From the NCBI GenBank assembly GCA_002360925.1, contig DERN01000012.1:1-35542 (forward strand): a stretch of 35,542 bases of DNA, in the 5' to 3' direction. The stretch is from Flavobacteriaceae bacterium UBA3339 (lineage in GTDB: Bacteria; Bacteroidota; Bacteroidia; Flavobacteriales; Flavobacteriaceae). Below are positions 6,174 through 15,303 of this stretch, piece by piece. Within the stretch, counting starts at the first letter, position 1; every line of letters starts with the position of its first letter. A program made the position numbers and the translations under genes. The notes under the pieces are model-generated. The model was given only the letters and a program-made list of their open reading frames with translations, searched no databases and was not told the origin of the DNA.

Positions 6174-7853
6174 TTAAAACTGTGTTTTGTAACTTAAATG
6201 AAAAATAGCGTTCGATAGTTTAAAATCAGTATTAGGTTGTATTCCGTTTGCGTAAATAATATTAAACAAACCGCCTCCTGTTTGGATTCCAAAACCAAGA
6301 CCAAATGAATATAAAATATCGTTACTGTTGTCACTTTCGTAATAAGCTGCGTCGGTAATAGAATGCAGATACATATTAGGAGCTAACAAGTAGCGAACTT
6401 CGTTATATAAACCTGCTTGTGTTTTGGCAAGCAATGAATTTTCTTTAAAACCACGAAGTGAATTGATTCCTCCAAAACGATAATATTCATTATATAGTAA
6501 CGGAATTTCGCTGTGTAACATTGAAGCTTCGAGTTGTTGGTGAATGTACCAACGATTATTAAGCTGCCATAAATAGGTTGCATTAAAATTAGCAAATTGC
6601 TGTGAGCCTGTACGATTGTCTTTTTCTTCGGTTTTAGAACCGATTCCGAAAAGTGCCGTAACTGTATACTTTTGCGGAAAAAGAGGATGATCCTGATATT
6701 TGTTTAAAAGATAGTTGAGTGTAATAAAGCGGTTGTTGAAATTGGCTGCTTGATAAAAATTATCGGTTCCGGCAACAGAAGCAGTCGACTGATATCCAAT
6801 TCCGATTCTGTGGTTAAAAGTTAGATAATATAAGAGTGCACCGTTGAATTTAGTATTCATCATAGTGCTGTCTTGTTTAAAAAGTTCTAAAGAAGCTTTT
6901 ACTCCAACGGGAGAATTAAATAGATACGGAATTTCGGTCGAAAGATTGAATTGCGTTTGTTGGTTTCCGTCGTTTTTCCAATATAATTTTAATTGTTCTC
7001 CCTTATTTAAAATGTTCATCAGCTGCAAATCTGCATAACCGTTAAACTGTACCTTACCGTTATCGTCGTTCGTAAAGCCAATTAATCCATCGAATTGACT
7101 AATGTTTTGTCGTTCTACATAAAGATAAAGTGCTGTGTTCGATTCGGTGAAAAGCACTTCGGCTGGGCGTGTGGTTTTAATAAACGGAAACTGTGTGAGT
7201 TCCTTTTGAATCGATGCGGTAATGTTTTCGGTAAAAGGCTGCTTTTCGTATTTCTTGATCAAACGCTGTTTAATTCCTTTTGGGAAATTGTCGTAAGGCG
7301 TAAAGACCAATTGATCGATTGATCGTTTTTGATCGATCTGCAAATCCAAATCAACGTTTAGAATCTGATTAAAAAATTGATGATTTGTTAACCTTATAGT
7401 ACTAATCGAATAACCGTTTTGCGCTAATTTTTCCACCATATTTTTAAGATGCGTTTCGGTGTTCTGAATAGGAATTGTTTGCGAAGCTTCGGTAATGTTT
7501 AAAAGCGTTTTAAGTACATCGTGGTGTTGCTTGAAATGGATTTTAAGGCTGTCGGTTTTCGTTCCCAAATCAAATTGCACCAAATAGAGACTGTCTTTTT
7601 TTTGAGTAGAAGTGATTTTGTAATGCAGATATCCGTTCGTTCTTAGAAAATCTTGCAAAGACATCAAAGAGTTTTCAACATCTTGTCCGTTAAAAAAAAC
7701 GGAGTCTTTTACATGTTGTTTTAAAAAAACTGATTCTTTTTGATCAATTCCTCGAACTTTTAAATAAATTTGCTGCGCGAAAAGACGGTTGCTTGTTAAA
7801 AGCAAAAAAAAGAGACCATATATATATATAAGGAGTTTTTTAGAAAACCGCAT
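6174..7853 (-). CDS. Omp85/BamA-type outer membrane protein with POTRA-like domains
   Basis: 559 residues. A signal peptide (IYGLFFLLLTSNRLFAQQ) is followed by about 210 residues of alpha/beta POTRA-like repeats. A 16-stranded-type beta barrel then runs to a C-terminal aromatic (LSYKTQF). The Omp85 hallmark in loop 6 is clear near residue 465: YRFGGINSLRGFKEN, where RGF matches the family (V/L)RG(F/Y). It is shorter than BamA (about 800 residues), so it is probably an accessory Omp85 protein, TamA-like or a two-POTRA type. Its substrate is unknown. It is the first gene of the minus-strand group, divergent from rpsL. A near-match promoter box TACATTTA lies about 25-30 bases upstream. Confidence 0.88.
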   Translation of the reverse strand: MRFSKKLLIYIYGLFFLLLTSNRLFAQQIYLKVRGIDQKESVFLKQHVKDSVFFNGQDVENSLMSLQDFLRTNGYLHYKITSTQKKDSLYLVQFDLGTKTDSLKIHFKQHHDVLKTLLNITEASQTIPIQNTETHLKNMVEKLAQNGYSISTIRLTNHQFFNQILNVDLDLQIDQKRSIDQLVFTPYDNFPKGIKQRLIKKYEKQPFTENITASIQKELTQFPFIKTTRPAEVLFTESNTALYLYVERQNISQFDGLIGFTNDDNGKVQFNGYADLQLMNILNKGEQLKLYWKNDGNQQTQFNLSTEIPYLFNSPVGVKASLELFKQDSTMMNTKFNGALLYYLTFNHRIGIGYQSTASVAGTDNFYQAANFNNRFITLNYLLNKYQDHPLFPQKYTVTALFGIGSKTEEKDNRTGSQQFANFNATYLWQLNNRWYIHQQLEASMLHSEIPLLYNEYYRFGGINSLRGFKENSLLAKTQAGLYNEVRYLLAPNMYLHSITDAAYYESDNSNDILYSFGLGFGIQTGGGLFNIIYANGIQPNTDFKLSNAIFHLSYKTQF

Positions 7854-7909
7854 CCGTTATCACGTTAGTAGGGTAAATGTAGTATAAATTTGAAAATAAA
7901 TAAAATCTA

Positions 7910-7940
7910 TTTGTTTTTAGAAGAGAAATTTATATATTTG
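7910..7940 (+). promoter_or_regulatory. Promoter of the rpsL operon
   Basis: TTTG (7910-7913) and TATATTTG (7933-7940) are 19 bases apart, matching the Bacteroidota -33/-7 consensus. The expected start of transcription near 7947 leaves a leader of about 50 bases before rpsL. Confidence 0.75.
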
Positions 7941-7998
7941 CATCCCCGAAAATACACGGGAAACAAAATTTGAATGTAGAAAATTTTTAATAAACATT

Positions 7999-8382
7999 AT
8001 GCCAACAATTCAACAATTAGTAAGAAAAGGGAGAACCCAATTAACTAAGAAGAGTAAATCGGTTGCTTTGGATTCTTGTCCTCAAAGAAGAGGGGTTTGT
8101 ACGCGTGTTTATACTACTACACCTAAAAAGCCAAACTCTGCGATGCGTAAAGTAGCGCGTGTACGTTTGACTAACGGTAATGAAGTAAACGCATACATTC
8201 CTGGAGAAGGACACAATTTACAAGAGCACTCGATAGTATTAGTTAGAGGTGGAAGGGTAAAAGATTTACCAGGTGTTAGATACCACATTGTACGTGGTGC
8301 TTTAGATACTGCCGGAGTTAACGGACGTGCTCAAAGAAGATCTAAATACGGTGCTAAACGCCCTAAAGATGCAAAAAAGTAA
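7999..8382 (+). CDS. rpsL: 30S ribosomal protein S12
   Basis: 127 residues, full length. S12 sits at the decoding centre of the small subunit and controls tRNA selection. The conserved loops TPKKPNSAMRKVARVRLTNG and DLPGVRYHIVRGALD are present, with the lysine in KKPNS as in streptomycin-sensitive forms. It is first in the str-type cluster rpsL-rpsG-fusA-rpsJ and has a clear promoter upstream. The start ATG follows an A/T-rich leader without a Shine-Dalgarno sequence. Confidence 0.98.
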   Translation: MPTIQQLVRKGRTQLTKKSKSVALDSCPQRRGVCTRVYTTTPKKPNSAMRKVARVRLTNGNEVNAYIPGEGHNLQEHSIVLVRGGRVKDLPGVRYHIVRGALDTAGVNGRAQRRSKYGAKRPKDAKK

Positions 8383-8410
8383 TAGTTTAAAAAACTTTTA
8401 AGAAACAGAC

Positions 8411-8887
8411 ATGAGAAAAAAACAGGCTAAAAAGAGACCTCTTTTACCAGATCCGAAATTTAACGATCAGTTAGTAACACGTTTCGTGAACAACTTAATG
8501 TGGGATGGTAAAAAATCTACAGCGTTTAAAGTATTTTATGATGCTTTAGATATCGTTGAGTCTAAAAAACAAGATGAAGAGAAATCTTCATTAGAAGTTT
8601 GGAAAGATGCGTTAACAAATGTTATGCCTCACGTAGAAGTTCGTTCTCGCCGTGTAGGTGGATCTTCATTCCAAATCCCGATGCAAATTCGTCCGGATAG
8701 AAAAATTTCTATGGCGATGAAATGGATGATTCTTTATGCAAGAAAAAGAAACGATAAATCAATGGCTGCAAGATTAGCTGCTGAAATCTTAGCTGCGGCT
8801 AAAGAAGAAGGTGCTGCAGTTAAGAAAAGAATGGATGTTCACAAAATGGCTGATGCTAATAAAGCATTCTCTCATTTTAGATTTTAA
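8411..8887 (+). CDS. rpsG: 30S ribosomal protein S7
   Basis: 158 residues, normal length. S7 nucleates assembly of the 16S 3' major domain (head) and lines the E site. PDPKFNDQLVTRFVNNLM near the N-terminus and EVRSRRVGGSSFQIPMQI are typical. It lies 28 bases after rpsL and 21 before fusA. In E. coli S7 represses its own operon from the S12-S7 gap; here that gap is only 28 bases with no obvious structure. Confidence 0.98.
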   Translation: MRKKQAKKRPLLPDPKFNDQLVTRFVNNLMWDGKKSTAFKVFYDALDIVESKKQDEEKSSLEVWKDALTNVMPHVEVRSRRVGGSSFQIPMQIRPDRKISMAMKWMILYARKRNDKSMAARLAAEILAAAKEEGAAVKKRMDVHKMADANKAFSHFRF

Positions 8888-8908
8888 TTTTCATAAAGGA
8901 CAACATAA

Positions 8909-11044
8909 ATGGCTAGAGATTTAAAACTTACTAGAAATATCGGAATCGCAGCTCACATTGATGCTGGTAAAACTACCACAACAGAGCGTATCCTTTTCTA
9001 TACAGGAAAAAACCATAAATTAGGTGAAACTCACGAAGGTTCATCTACAACTGACTGGATGGAGCAAGAAGCAGAACGTGGTATTACCATTACTTCTGCA
9101 GCTGTAACAGTTGAGTGGAATTTCCCTATGGAAAATGGAAAACCGACTGCTGATACACAAAAATACCATTTTAATATTATTGATACTCCAGGACACGTTG
9201 ACTTTACTGTAGAGGTAAACCGTTCGTTACGTGTATTAGACGGATTAGTGTTCTTATTCTCTGCAGTAGACGGAGTTGAGCCACAGTCTGAAACTAACTG
9301 GAGATTAGCAGATAACTACAAAGTTCCTCGTATGGGATTTGTTAACAAAATGGACCGTCAAGGTGCTAACTTCTTAAACGTTTGTAACCAAGTTAAAGAA
9401 ATGTTAGGTTCTAATGCAGTGCCTATCGTTTTACCAATTGGTGAAGAAGCAGATTTTAAAGGAGTTGTTGACTTAATCAAGAATCGTGCTATTGTATGGC
9501 ATGACGAAAACCACGGGTCTACTTTTGACGTAGTTGAGATTCCTGCTGATATGATTGATGAAGTTAGACAGTTTAGAGGTCAGTTAATTGAAGAAATTGC
9601 TGGATATGATGAAAATCTTCTTGAGAAATTTATGGAAGATGAAAACTCTATCACAGAAGACGAAATCAATGCTGCATTAAGAGCTGCTACTTTAGATATG
9701 AGCATTATCCCGATGATGTGTGGATCTTCTTTCAAAAACAAAGGAGTTCAATTCATGATCGATGCTGTTTGTCGTTACTTACCTGCTCCGACAGATAAAG
9801 AAGCAATTGAAGGAACTAATCCTGATACAGACGAGCCAATTTCTCGTAAACCATCAGTTAATGATCCATTTGCAGCATTAGCGTTTAAAATTGCTACAGA
9901 TCCATTCGTAGGTCGTTTAGCATTCTTCCGTGCTTATTCAGGACGTTTAGATGCAGGTTCTTATGTGTTAAATAATCGTTCAGGAAACAAAGAGCGTATT
10001 TCTCGTATTTACCAAATGCATGCGAACAAACAAAATCCAATCGAATTTATCGAGGCAGGAGATATTGGTGCAGCTGTAGGATTTAAGGATATTAAAACAG
10101 GAGATACATTATCAGATGAAAAACACCCAATCGTGTTAGAATCTATGGATTTCCCTGATCCGGTAATTGGTATCGCGATCGAGCCTAAAACTAAGGCAGA
10201 CGTTGATAAAATGGGTATGGCTTTAGCTAAATTAGCTGAGGAAGATCCAACGTTTACAGTACGTACGGATCAAGCTTCAGGACAAACGATCATTTCTGGT
10301 ATGGGTGAGCTTCACTTAGATATCATTGTTGACCGTATGCGTCGTGAGTTTAAAGTAGAAGTAAATCAAGGTGAGCCGCAAGTAGAGTACAAAGAAGCTT
10401 TCACTCAAACAGCTAACCACAGAGAGACTTACAAGAAACAATCTGGAGGTCGTGGTAAATTCGGGGATATCGTATTCAAAATTGGACCAGCTGACGAAGT
10501 TGATGGTAAGCCATTTGTAGGATTACAATTCGTTAACGAAGTAAAAGGTGGTAACGTACCAAAAGAATACATTCCTGCTGTAGAAAAAGGTTTCCGTGAA
10601 TCAATGAAACAAGGACCTTTAGCTGGATTCGAAATGGATTCATTAAAAGTTACTTTAATAGACGGTTCTTACCACGCGGTGGATTCTGATGCATTATCAT
10701 TCGAATTAGCTGCTAAAATGGGATATAAAGAGTCTGCTAAAGCTGCAGGAGCTATCATCTTAGAACCAATCATGAAGTTAGAGGTATTAACTCCGGAAGA
10801 AAACATGGGTGATATTGTTGGAGATTTGAACCGTCGTCGCGGGCAAATCAATGCAATGGATGACAGAGCTGGATCTAAAGTAGTAAAAGCATCTGTGCCA
10901 TTATCAGAAATGTTCGGATATGTAACAACATTACGTACATTATCTTCGGGACGTGCAACTTCTACAATGGAGTTCTCTCACTACGAGCAAACGCCTTCTA
11001 ACATTCAGGAAGAGGTAATTAAAAAAGCTAAAGGTAACGCTTAA
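8909..11044 (+). CDS. fusA: Elongation factor G
   Basis: 711 residues, full length. EF-G is the GTPase that moves tRNA and mRNA through the ribosome after peptide bond formation. The G motifs are AHIDAGKTTTTERIL (P-loop), RGITITSAA (switch), DTPGHVDF and NKMDR. Domains II to V follow, including GMGELHLDIIVDRM in domain III and GYVTTLRTLSSGRATSTMEF near the end. It is preceded by aaagga, one of the few Shine-Dalgarno-like sequences in the window. No tuf gene follows; rpsJ starts 11 bases later. Confidence 0.98.
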   Translation: MARDLKLTRNIGIAAHIDAGKTTTTERILFYTGKNHKLGETHEGSSTTDWMEQEAERGITITSAAVTVEWNFPMENGKPTADTQKYHFNIIDTPGHVDFTVEVNRSLRVLDGLVFLFSAVDGVEPQSETNWRLADNYKVPRMGFVNKMDRQGANFLNVCNQVKEMLGSNAVPIVLPIGEEADFKGVVDLIKNRAIVWHDENHGSTFDVVEIPADMIDEVRQFRGQLIEEIAGYDENLLEKFMEDENSITEDEINAALRAATLDMSIIPMMCGSSFKNKGVQFMIDAVCRYLPAPTDKEAIEGTNPDTDEPISRKPSVNDPFAALAFKIATDPFVGRLAFFRAYSGRLDAGSYVLNNRSGNKERISRIYQMHANKQNPIEFIEAGDIGAAVGFKDIKTGDTLSDEKHPIVLESMDFPDPVIGIAIEPKTKADVDKMGMALAKLAEEDPTFTVRTDQASGQTIISGMGELHLDIIVDRMRREFKVEVNQGEPQVEYKEAFTQTANHRETYKKQSGGRGKFGDIVFKIGPADEVDGKPFVGLQFVNEVKGGNVPKEYIPAVEKGFRESMKQGPLAGFEMDSLKVTLIDGSYHAVDSDALSFELAAKMGYKESAKAAGAIILEPIMKLEVLTPEENMGDIVGDLNRRRGQINAMDDRAGSKVVKASVPLSEMFGYVTTLRTLSSGRATSTMEFSHYEQTPSNIQEEVIKKAKGNA

Positions 11045-11055
11045 CAATTAAGAAA

Positions 11056-11361
11056 ATGAGTCAAAAAATCAGAATAAAATTAAAATCTTACGATCACAGT
11101 TTAGTTGACAAGTCAGCTGAGAAAATCGTAAAAACTGTAAAAAGTACAGGTGCAGTAGTAACAGGACCGATTCCGTTACCAACACACAAGAAAATTTTCA
11201 CAGTGTTGCGTTCTCCACACGTAAACAAAAAAGCGAGAGAGCAATTCGAATTGAGTTCATATAAAAGATTATTAGACATCTATTCTTCATCTTCAAAAAC
11301 TATCGATGCTTTAATGAAATTAGAGCTTCCTTCAGGGGTTGAAGTAGAGATTAAAGTGTGA
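11056..11361 (+). CDS. rpsJ: 30S ribosomal protein S10
   Basis: 101 residues. S10 is part of the 30S head and, as NusE, can join antitermination complexes. Typical segments are KIRIKLKSYDHSLVD, GPIPLPTHKKIFTVLRSPHVNKK and REQFELSSYKR. It is the last gene before a 103-base gap with a strong hairpin, so it may be transcribed mainly with fusA and not with the S10 genes downstream. Confidence 0.98.
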   Translation: MSQKIRIKLKSYDHSLVDKSAEKIVKTVKSTGAVVTGPIPLPTHKKIFTVLRSPHVNKKAREQFELSSYKRLLDIYSSSSKTIDALMKLELPSGVEVEIKV

Positions 11362-11391
11362 TAATAAAATTTTATTAAAAAATGCTTGTAT

Positions 11392-11434
11392 AATTCAAGT
11401 GTTGGTATTACTTTTGCCAGCACTTGAATTTTTA
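11392..11434 (+). terminator. Hairpin and T-run between rpsJ and rplC
   Basis: aattcaagtg (11392-11401) pairs with cacttgaatt (11421-11430). The stem extends inward with ttgg and ccag, giving up to 14 pairs, then tttttat. It is either a terminator ending the rpsL-rpsJ transcript or an attenuator controlling the rplC operon. A weak promoter-like box, TATATTTA (11433-11440), follows. Confidence 0.75.
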
Positions 11435-11464
11435 TATTTATAAACAAATTATTAATTTACATTT

Positions 11465-12082
11465 ATGTCTGGGTTAATTGGAAGAAAAATCGGCATGACT
11501 AGTATCTTTGATGAAAATGGAAAAAACATTCCATGTACAGTAATCGAAGCAGGTCCATGTGTCGTTACCCAAGTCAGAACCAAAGAGGTTGACGGGTATG
11601 AAGCTTATCAACTTGGTTTCGATGACGCTAAAGAGAAGAATGCAACTAAAGCGGCTATGGGTCACTTTAAAAAAGCTAACACTTCTGTGAAGAAGAAAGT
11701 CGTTGAAATTCAAGATTTTGATGAAACTTATAATTTAGGTGATGTTATCACTGTAGATTTGTTTCAAGAAGGAGAGTACGTTGATGTACAAGGTACTTCT
11801 AAAGGAAAAGGATTCCAAGGTGTTGTAAAACGTCATGGATTTGGTGGAGTTGGTCAGGTTACACATGGTCAGCACAACCGTTTAAGAGCTCCAGGTTCTA
11901 TTGGTGCATCTTCTTATCCATCACGTGTATTCAAAGGAATGCGTATGGCAGGAAGAATGGGAGGAGAGAAAGTTACAGTTCAAAACTTAGTAGTTTTAAA
12001 AGTGGTAGCAGATAAAAACCTATTAGTGGTTAAAGGTGCTGTACCAGGACACAGAAACTCTTATGTAATTATTCAGAAGTAA
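11465..12082 (+). CDS. rplC: 50S ribosomal protein L3
   Basis: 205 residues. L3 is an early-assembly large-subunit protein whose loop reaches the peptidyl transferase centre. Diagnostic segments are GLIGRKIGMTSIFDENG, the QGTSKGKGFQGVVKRHGF region and the GASSYPSRVFKGMRMAGRMG loop with its conserved glutamine-rich neighbour GQHNRLR. It opens the S10-spc run. Its stop overlaps the rplD start by one base (12082), so translation is probably coupled. Confidence 0.98.
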   Translation: MSGLIGRKIGMTSIFDENGKNIPCTVIEAGPCVVTQVRTKEVDGYEAYQLGFDDAKEKNATKAAMGHFKKANTSVKKKVVEIQDFDETYNLGDVITVDLFQEGEYVDVQGTSKGKGFQGVVKRHGFGGVGQVTHGQHNRLRAPGSIGASSYPSRVFKGMRMAGRMGGEKVTVQNLVVLKVVADKNLLVVKGAVPGHRNSYVIIQK

Positions 12083-12711
12083 TGGAAGTAAAAGTTTTAG
12101 ATATCAACGGAAAAGATACTGGAAGAACAGTTCAACTTTCAGATTCAGTATTCGCTATTGAGCCTAACAAACATGCTATCTATTTAGATGTTAAACAATA
12201 TTTAGCAAACCAACGTCAGGGAACTCATAAAGCTAAAGAGCGTAATGAGGTTACGGGATCTACTCGTAAAATCAAAAAACAAAAAGGAACAGGTACTGCA
12301 CGTGCAGGATCTGCTAAAAATCCTTTGTTTAAAGGAGGTGGTACTATTTTTGGACCAAGACCTCGTAGTTATTCTTTCAAATTAAACAAAGCTTTAAAAC
12401 GTTTAGCACGTAAATCAGCTTTCTCTATCAAAGCACAAGAGCAAAGTTTAGTAGTAATTGAAGATTTCGCTTTCGAAGCACCAAGTACTAAGAATTTTGT
12501 TAACGTATTGAAAGCTTTAGGTTTAGAAAACAAAAAAGCGTTATTTGTTTTGGGTGATTCAAATAAAAATGTATATTTGTCGTCACGCAATTTAGAAAGA
12601 GCTTCTGTGGTAACTTCTTCAGAATTAAATACTTACGGAATTTTAAATACAAATTCTTTAGTTTTAACTGAAGGTTCAGTAGAAGGAATTGTAGAAAATT
12701 TAACAAAATAG
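12082..12711 (+). CDS. rplD: 50S ribosomal protein L4
   Basis: 209 residues. L4 lines the exit tunnel with L22 and represses the S10 operon in E. coli. The extended tunnel loop is clear: QRQGTHKAKERNEVTGSTRK and KQKGTGTARAGSAKNPLFKG, then GPRPRSYSFKLNK. Start ATG is shared with the rplC stop. rplW follows after 7 bases. Confidence 0.98.
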   Translation: MEVKVLDINGKDTGRTVQLSDSVFAIEPNKHAIYLDVKQYLANQRQGTHKAKERNEVTGSTRKIKKQKGTGTARAGSAKNPLFKGGGTIFGPRPRSYSFKLNKALKRLARKSAFSIKAQEQSLVVIEDFAFEAPSTKNFVNVLKALGLENKKALFVLGDSNKNVYLSSRNLERASVVTSSELNTYGILNTNSLVLTEGSVEGIVENLTK

Positions 12712-12718
12712 TAGGGAA

Positions 12719-13009
12719 ATGAGTACGATTATCAAACCCATTATTACCGAAAAAATCACTAAAGATGGTGAATTATTCAACCGCTTTGGATTTGTAGTTA
12801 ATAAAAAAGCTAACAAAGTTGAAATTAGAAAAGCAGTAGAAGCTGCTTACGGAGTTTCAGTTGTAAGTGTAAACACAATGATTTACAGAGCTGATAGAAC
12901 TACAAAATACACTAAAAGTGGTATGATTAGCGGAAAAACTTCTGCTTACAAAAAAGCAGTAGTAACTTTGAAAGAAGGAGATACAATCGATTTTTATACT
13001 AATATCTAA
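12719..13009 (+). CDS. rplW: 50S ribosomal protein L23
   Basis: 96 residues. L23 sits at the tunnel exit and docks trigger factor, SRP and the SecY channel. Segments IIKPIITEKITK, RFGFVVNKKANKVEIRKAVE and YGVSVVSVNTM identify it. The basic part KYTKSGMISGKTSAYKKAVV matches the rRNA-binding loop. It sits between rplD and rplB, with gaps of 7 and 5 bases. Confidence 0.97.
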   Translation: MSTIIKPIITEKITKDGELFNRFGFVVNKKANKVEIRKAVEAAYGVSVVSVNTMIYRADRTTKYTKSGMISGKTSAYKKAVVTLKEGDTIDFYTNI

Positions 13010-13014
13010 TAACA

Positions 13015-13839
13015 ATGTCAGTTAGAAAATTAAAACCTATTACCCCAGGTCAGCGTTTTAGAGTTGTAAATAGCTTTGACACTATTACAACTGATAAGCC
13101 GGAGCGCTCTTTGTTAGCACCGAAAAAAAACTCTGGAGGTAGAAATAGTCAAGGAAAAATGACCATGCGTTATTTAGGCGGTGGACATAAACAACAATAT
13201 CGTATCATTGATTTTAAAAGAACTAAAGTTGGAGTTCCGGCTACAGTTAAAACAATCGAGTACGATCCAAACCGTTCAGCTTTTATCTCTTTATTAGCTT
13301 ATGCGGATGGAGCTAAAACTTATATCATTGCTCCAGCAGGATTGCAAGTTGGTCAGAAAGTAGTTTCTGGACCAGAAGCAGCTCCAGAAGTTGGTAATGC
13401 AATGCCTTTAGCAAACATTCCTCTTGGTACTATCATTTCATGTATCGAGTTACGTCCAGGTCAAGGAGCTGTTATCGCTCGTTCTGCAGGAACTTTTGCA
13501 CAATTAGTTGCACGTGATGGAAAATACGCTACCATTAAAATGCCTTCAGGAGAGATTCGTTTGATTCTTTTAACTTGTATGGCAACGATTGGATCTGTTT
13601 CTAACCACGATCACCAATTGATCGTTTCTGGTAAAGCAGGTAGATCTCGTTGGTTAGGTAGAAGACCACGTACTAGACCAGTAGCAATGAACCCAGTTGA
13701 TCACCCAATGGGAGGTGGTGAAGGACGCTCTTCAGGAGGTCACCCACGTTCTAGAAAAGGTTTACCAGCTAAAGGTTACAGAACTCGTTCTAGAGTAAAA
13801 GCAAGTAGTAAGTATATTGTAGAACGTAGAAAGAAATAA
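13015..13839 (+). CDS. rplB: 50S ribosomal protein L2
   Basis: 274 residues, full length. L2 is needed for subunit joining and peptidyl transfer. The N-terminal OB-type and central SH3-type domains are present (RYLGGGHKQQYRIIDFKR, YDPNRSAFISLLAY). The conserved C-terminal tip NPVDHPMGGGEGRSSGGH contains the functionally important histidine. Neighbours rplW and rpsS lie 5 and 10 bases away. Confidence 0.98.
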   Translation: MSVRKLKPITPGQRFRVVNSFDTITTDKPERSLLAPKKNSGGRNSQGKMTMRYLGGGHKQQYRIIDFKRTKVGVPATVKTIEYDPNRSAFISLLAYADGAKTYIIAPAGLQVGQKVVSGPEAAPEVGNAMPLANIPLGTIISCIELRPGQGAVIARSAGTFAQLVARDGKYATIKMPSGEIRLILLTCMATIGSVSNHDHQLIVSGKAGRSRWLGRRPRTRPVAMNPVDHPMGGGEGRSSGGHPRSRKGLPAKGYRTRSRVKASSKYIVERRKK

Positions 13840-13849
13840 TTAAGTAAGT

Positions 13850-14128
13850 ATGGCACGTTCATTAAAAAAAGGACCTTATGTTCACTTTAAACTTGAGAAA
13901 AAAGTTTTAGAGAACGCAGAAAACGGTAACAAAGCAGTTGTGAAAACTTGGTCTAGAGCATCTATGATTACTCCAGATTTCGTTGGACAAACAATCGCAG
14001 TACACAATGGTCGTCAATTTGTACCTGTTTACGTAACAGAAAACATGGTAGGACATAAATTAGGAGAGTTTTCACCAACACGTTCATTCCGTGGACACGC
14101 TGGTGCAAAAAATAAAGGTAAAAAATAA
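13850..14128 (+). CDS. rpsS: 30S ribosomal protein S19
   Basis: 92 residues. S19 lies in the 30S head and pairs with S13 near the A-site tRNA. MARSLKKGPYVHFKLEKKV, TWSRASMITPDFVGQTIAVH and GHKLGEFSPTRSFRGHAG are textbook segments. It is 9 bases upstream of rplV. Confidence 0.98.
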   Translation: MARSLKKGPYVHFKLEKKVLENAENGNKAVVKTWSRASMITPDFVGQTIAVHNGRQFVPVYVTENMVGHKLGEFSPTRSFRGHAGAKNKGKK

Positions 14129-14137
14129 TAAGAAGCT

Positions 14138-14548
14138 ATGGGAGTTCGTAAAAGAGAAAGAGCAGAGCAGATTAAAGAAGCAAACAAAAGTATTGCTTTT
14201 GCTAAGCTAAACAATTGCCCAACTTCTCCTCGTAAAATGCGTTTAGTAGCGGATTTAGTAAGAGGACAGAAAGTTGAGAATGCTCTTAATATATTAAAAT
14301 TTAATACAAAAGAAGCTTCAGGAAGATTAGAAAAATTATTGTTATCGGCTATCGCTAACTGGCAGGCTAAAAATGCTGATGCAAATATCGAAGAAGCAGA
14401 ATTATTTGTAAAAGAAATCCGTGTAGACGGTGGGACGATGTTAAAAAGATTACGTCCAGCTCCACAAGGTCGTGCACACAGAATCAGAAAACGTTCTAAC
14501 CACGTAACAATCGTGTTAGGATCTAACAATAACACACAAAGCAATTAA
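14138..14548 (+). CDS. rplV: 50S ribosomal protein L22
   Basis: 136 residues. L22 lines the exit tunnel with a beta hairpin at its constriction. Family segments are NNCPTSPRKMRLVADLVRGQ, the helix ENALNILKFNTKEASGRLEK and the hairpin tip RLRPAPQGRAHRIRKRSNHV. A short Asn-rich tail ends the protein. A 171-codon frame on the opposite strand (14029-14544) is a shadow of this gene. Confidence 0.98.
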   Translation: MGVRKRERAEQIKEANKSIAFAKLNNCPTSPRKMRLVADLVRGQKVENALNILKFNTKEASGRLEKLLLSAIANWQAKNADANIEEAELFVKEIRVDGGTMLKRLRPAPQGRAHRIRKRSNHVTIVLGSNNNTQSN

Positions 14549-14556
14549 TAAACAGT

Positions 14557-15285
14557 ATGGGACAAAAGACTAATCCAATCGGAAATCGCCTTGGGATCAT
14601 CAGAGGATGGGACTCAAATTGGTACGGTGGAAATGACTATGGAGACAAACTTGCTGAAGATGCAAAAATCAGAAAGTACATCCATGCTCGTTTATCTAAA
14701 GCTAGTGTTTCTAAAATCATTATTGAGCGTACTTTAAAACTTGTAACCGTTACTATCACTACTGCTCGTCCGGGAATCATCATCGGAAAAGGAGGTCAAG
14801 AGGTAGACAAGTTAAAAGAAGAGCTTAAGAAAATTACAAACAAAGAGGTACAAATTAACATCTTTGAAATCAAGAGACCTGAATTAGATGCTTATTTGGC
14901 TGCAACAAGCATCGCACGTCAAATCGAAAGCAGAATTTCTTACCGTAGAGCTATTAAAATGGCTATCGCTGCGGCAATGAGAATGAATGCTGAAGGTATG
15001 AAAGTGATGATTTCTGGTCGTTTAAACGGGGCAGAGATGGCTCGTTCAGAAAGCTTCAAAGATGGTCGTATTCCTCTATCTACTTTCCGTGCTGATATTG
15101 ATTATGCTTTAGCTGAAGCTCACACTACTTACGGTAGAATGGGTATTAAAGTATGGATCATGAAAGGTGAGGTATATGGTAAGAGAGATCTTTCTCCGTT
15201 AGCAGGTATGGATAAACAAAAATCTAAATCTGCAGGATCTGGAAAACCACAAGGAAGACCAAACCAACGCAACAAAAGAAAGTAA
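14557..15285 (+). CDS. rpsC: 30S ribosomal protein S3
   Basis: 242 residues. S3 forms part of the mRNA entry channel. The KH domain is clear (ARPGIIIGKGGQEVDKLKEE), followed by the S3 C-terminal domain (ARSESFKDGRIPLSTFRADI and GRMGIKVWIMKGEV). The end is a disordered basic tail (KSAGSGKPQGRPNQRNKRK). rplP follows after 18 bases. Confidence 0.98.
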   Translation: MGQKTNPIGNRLGIIRGWDSNWYGGNDYGDKLAEDAKIRKYIHARLSKASVSKIIIERTLKLVTVTITTARPGIIIGKGGQEVDKLKEELKKITNKEVQINIFEIKRPELDAYLAATSIARQIESRISYRRAIKMAIAAAMRMNAEGMKVMISGRLNGAEMARSESFKDGRIPLSTFRADIDYALAEAHTTYGRMGIKVWIMKGEVYGKRDLSPLAGMDKQKSKSAGSGKPQGRPNQRNKRK

Positions 15286-15303
15286 TTTTTAAACTAAAGA
15301 AGA

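Noticed and set aside
14029..14544. 171-codon minus-strand frame opposite rplV
   Set aside because: It is wholly antisense to a certain ribosomal protein gene.
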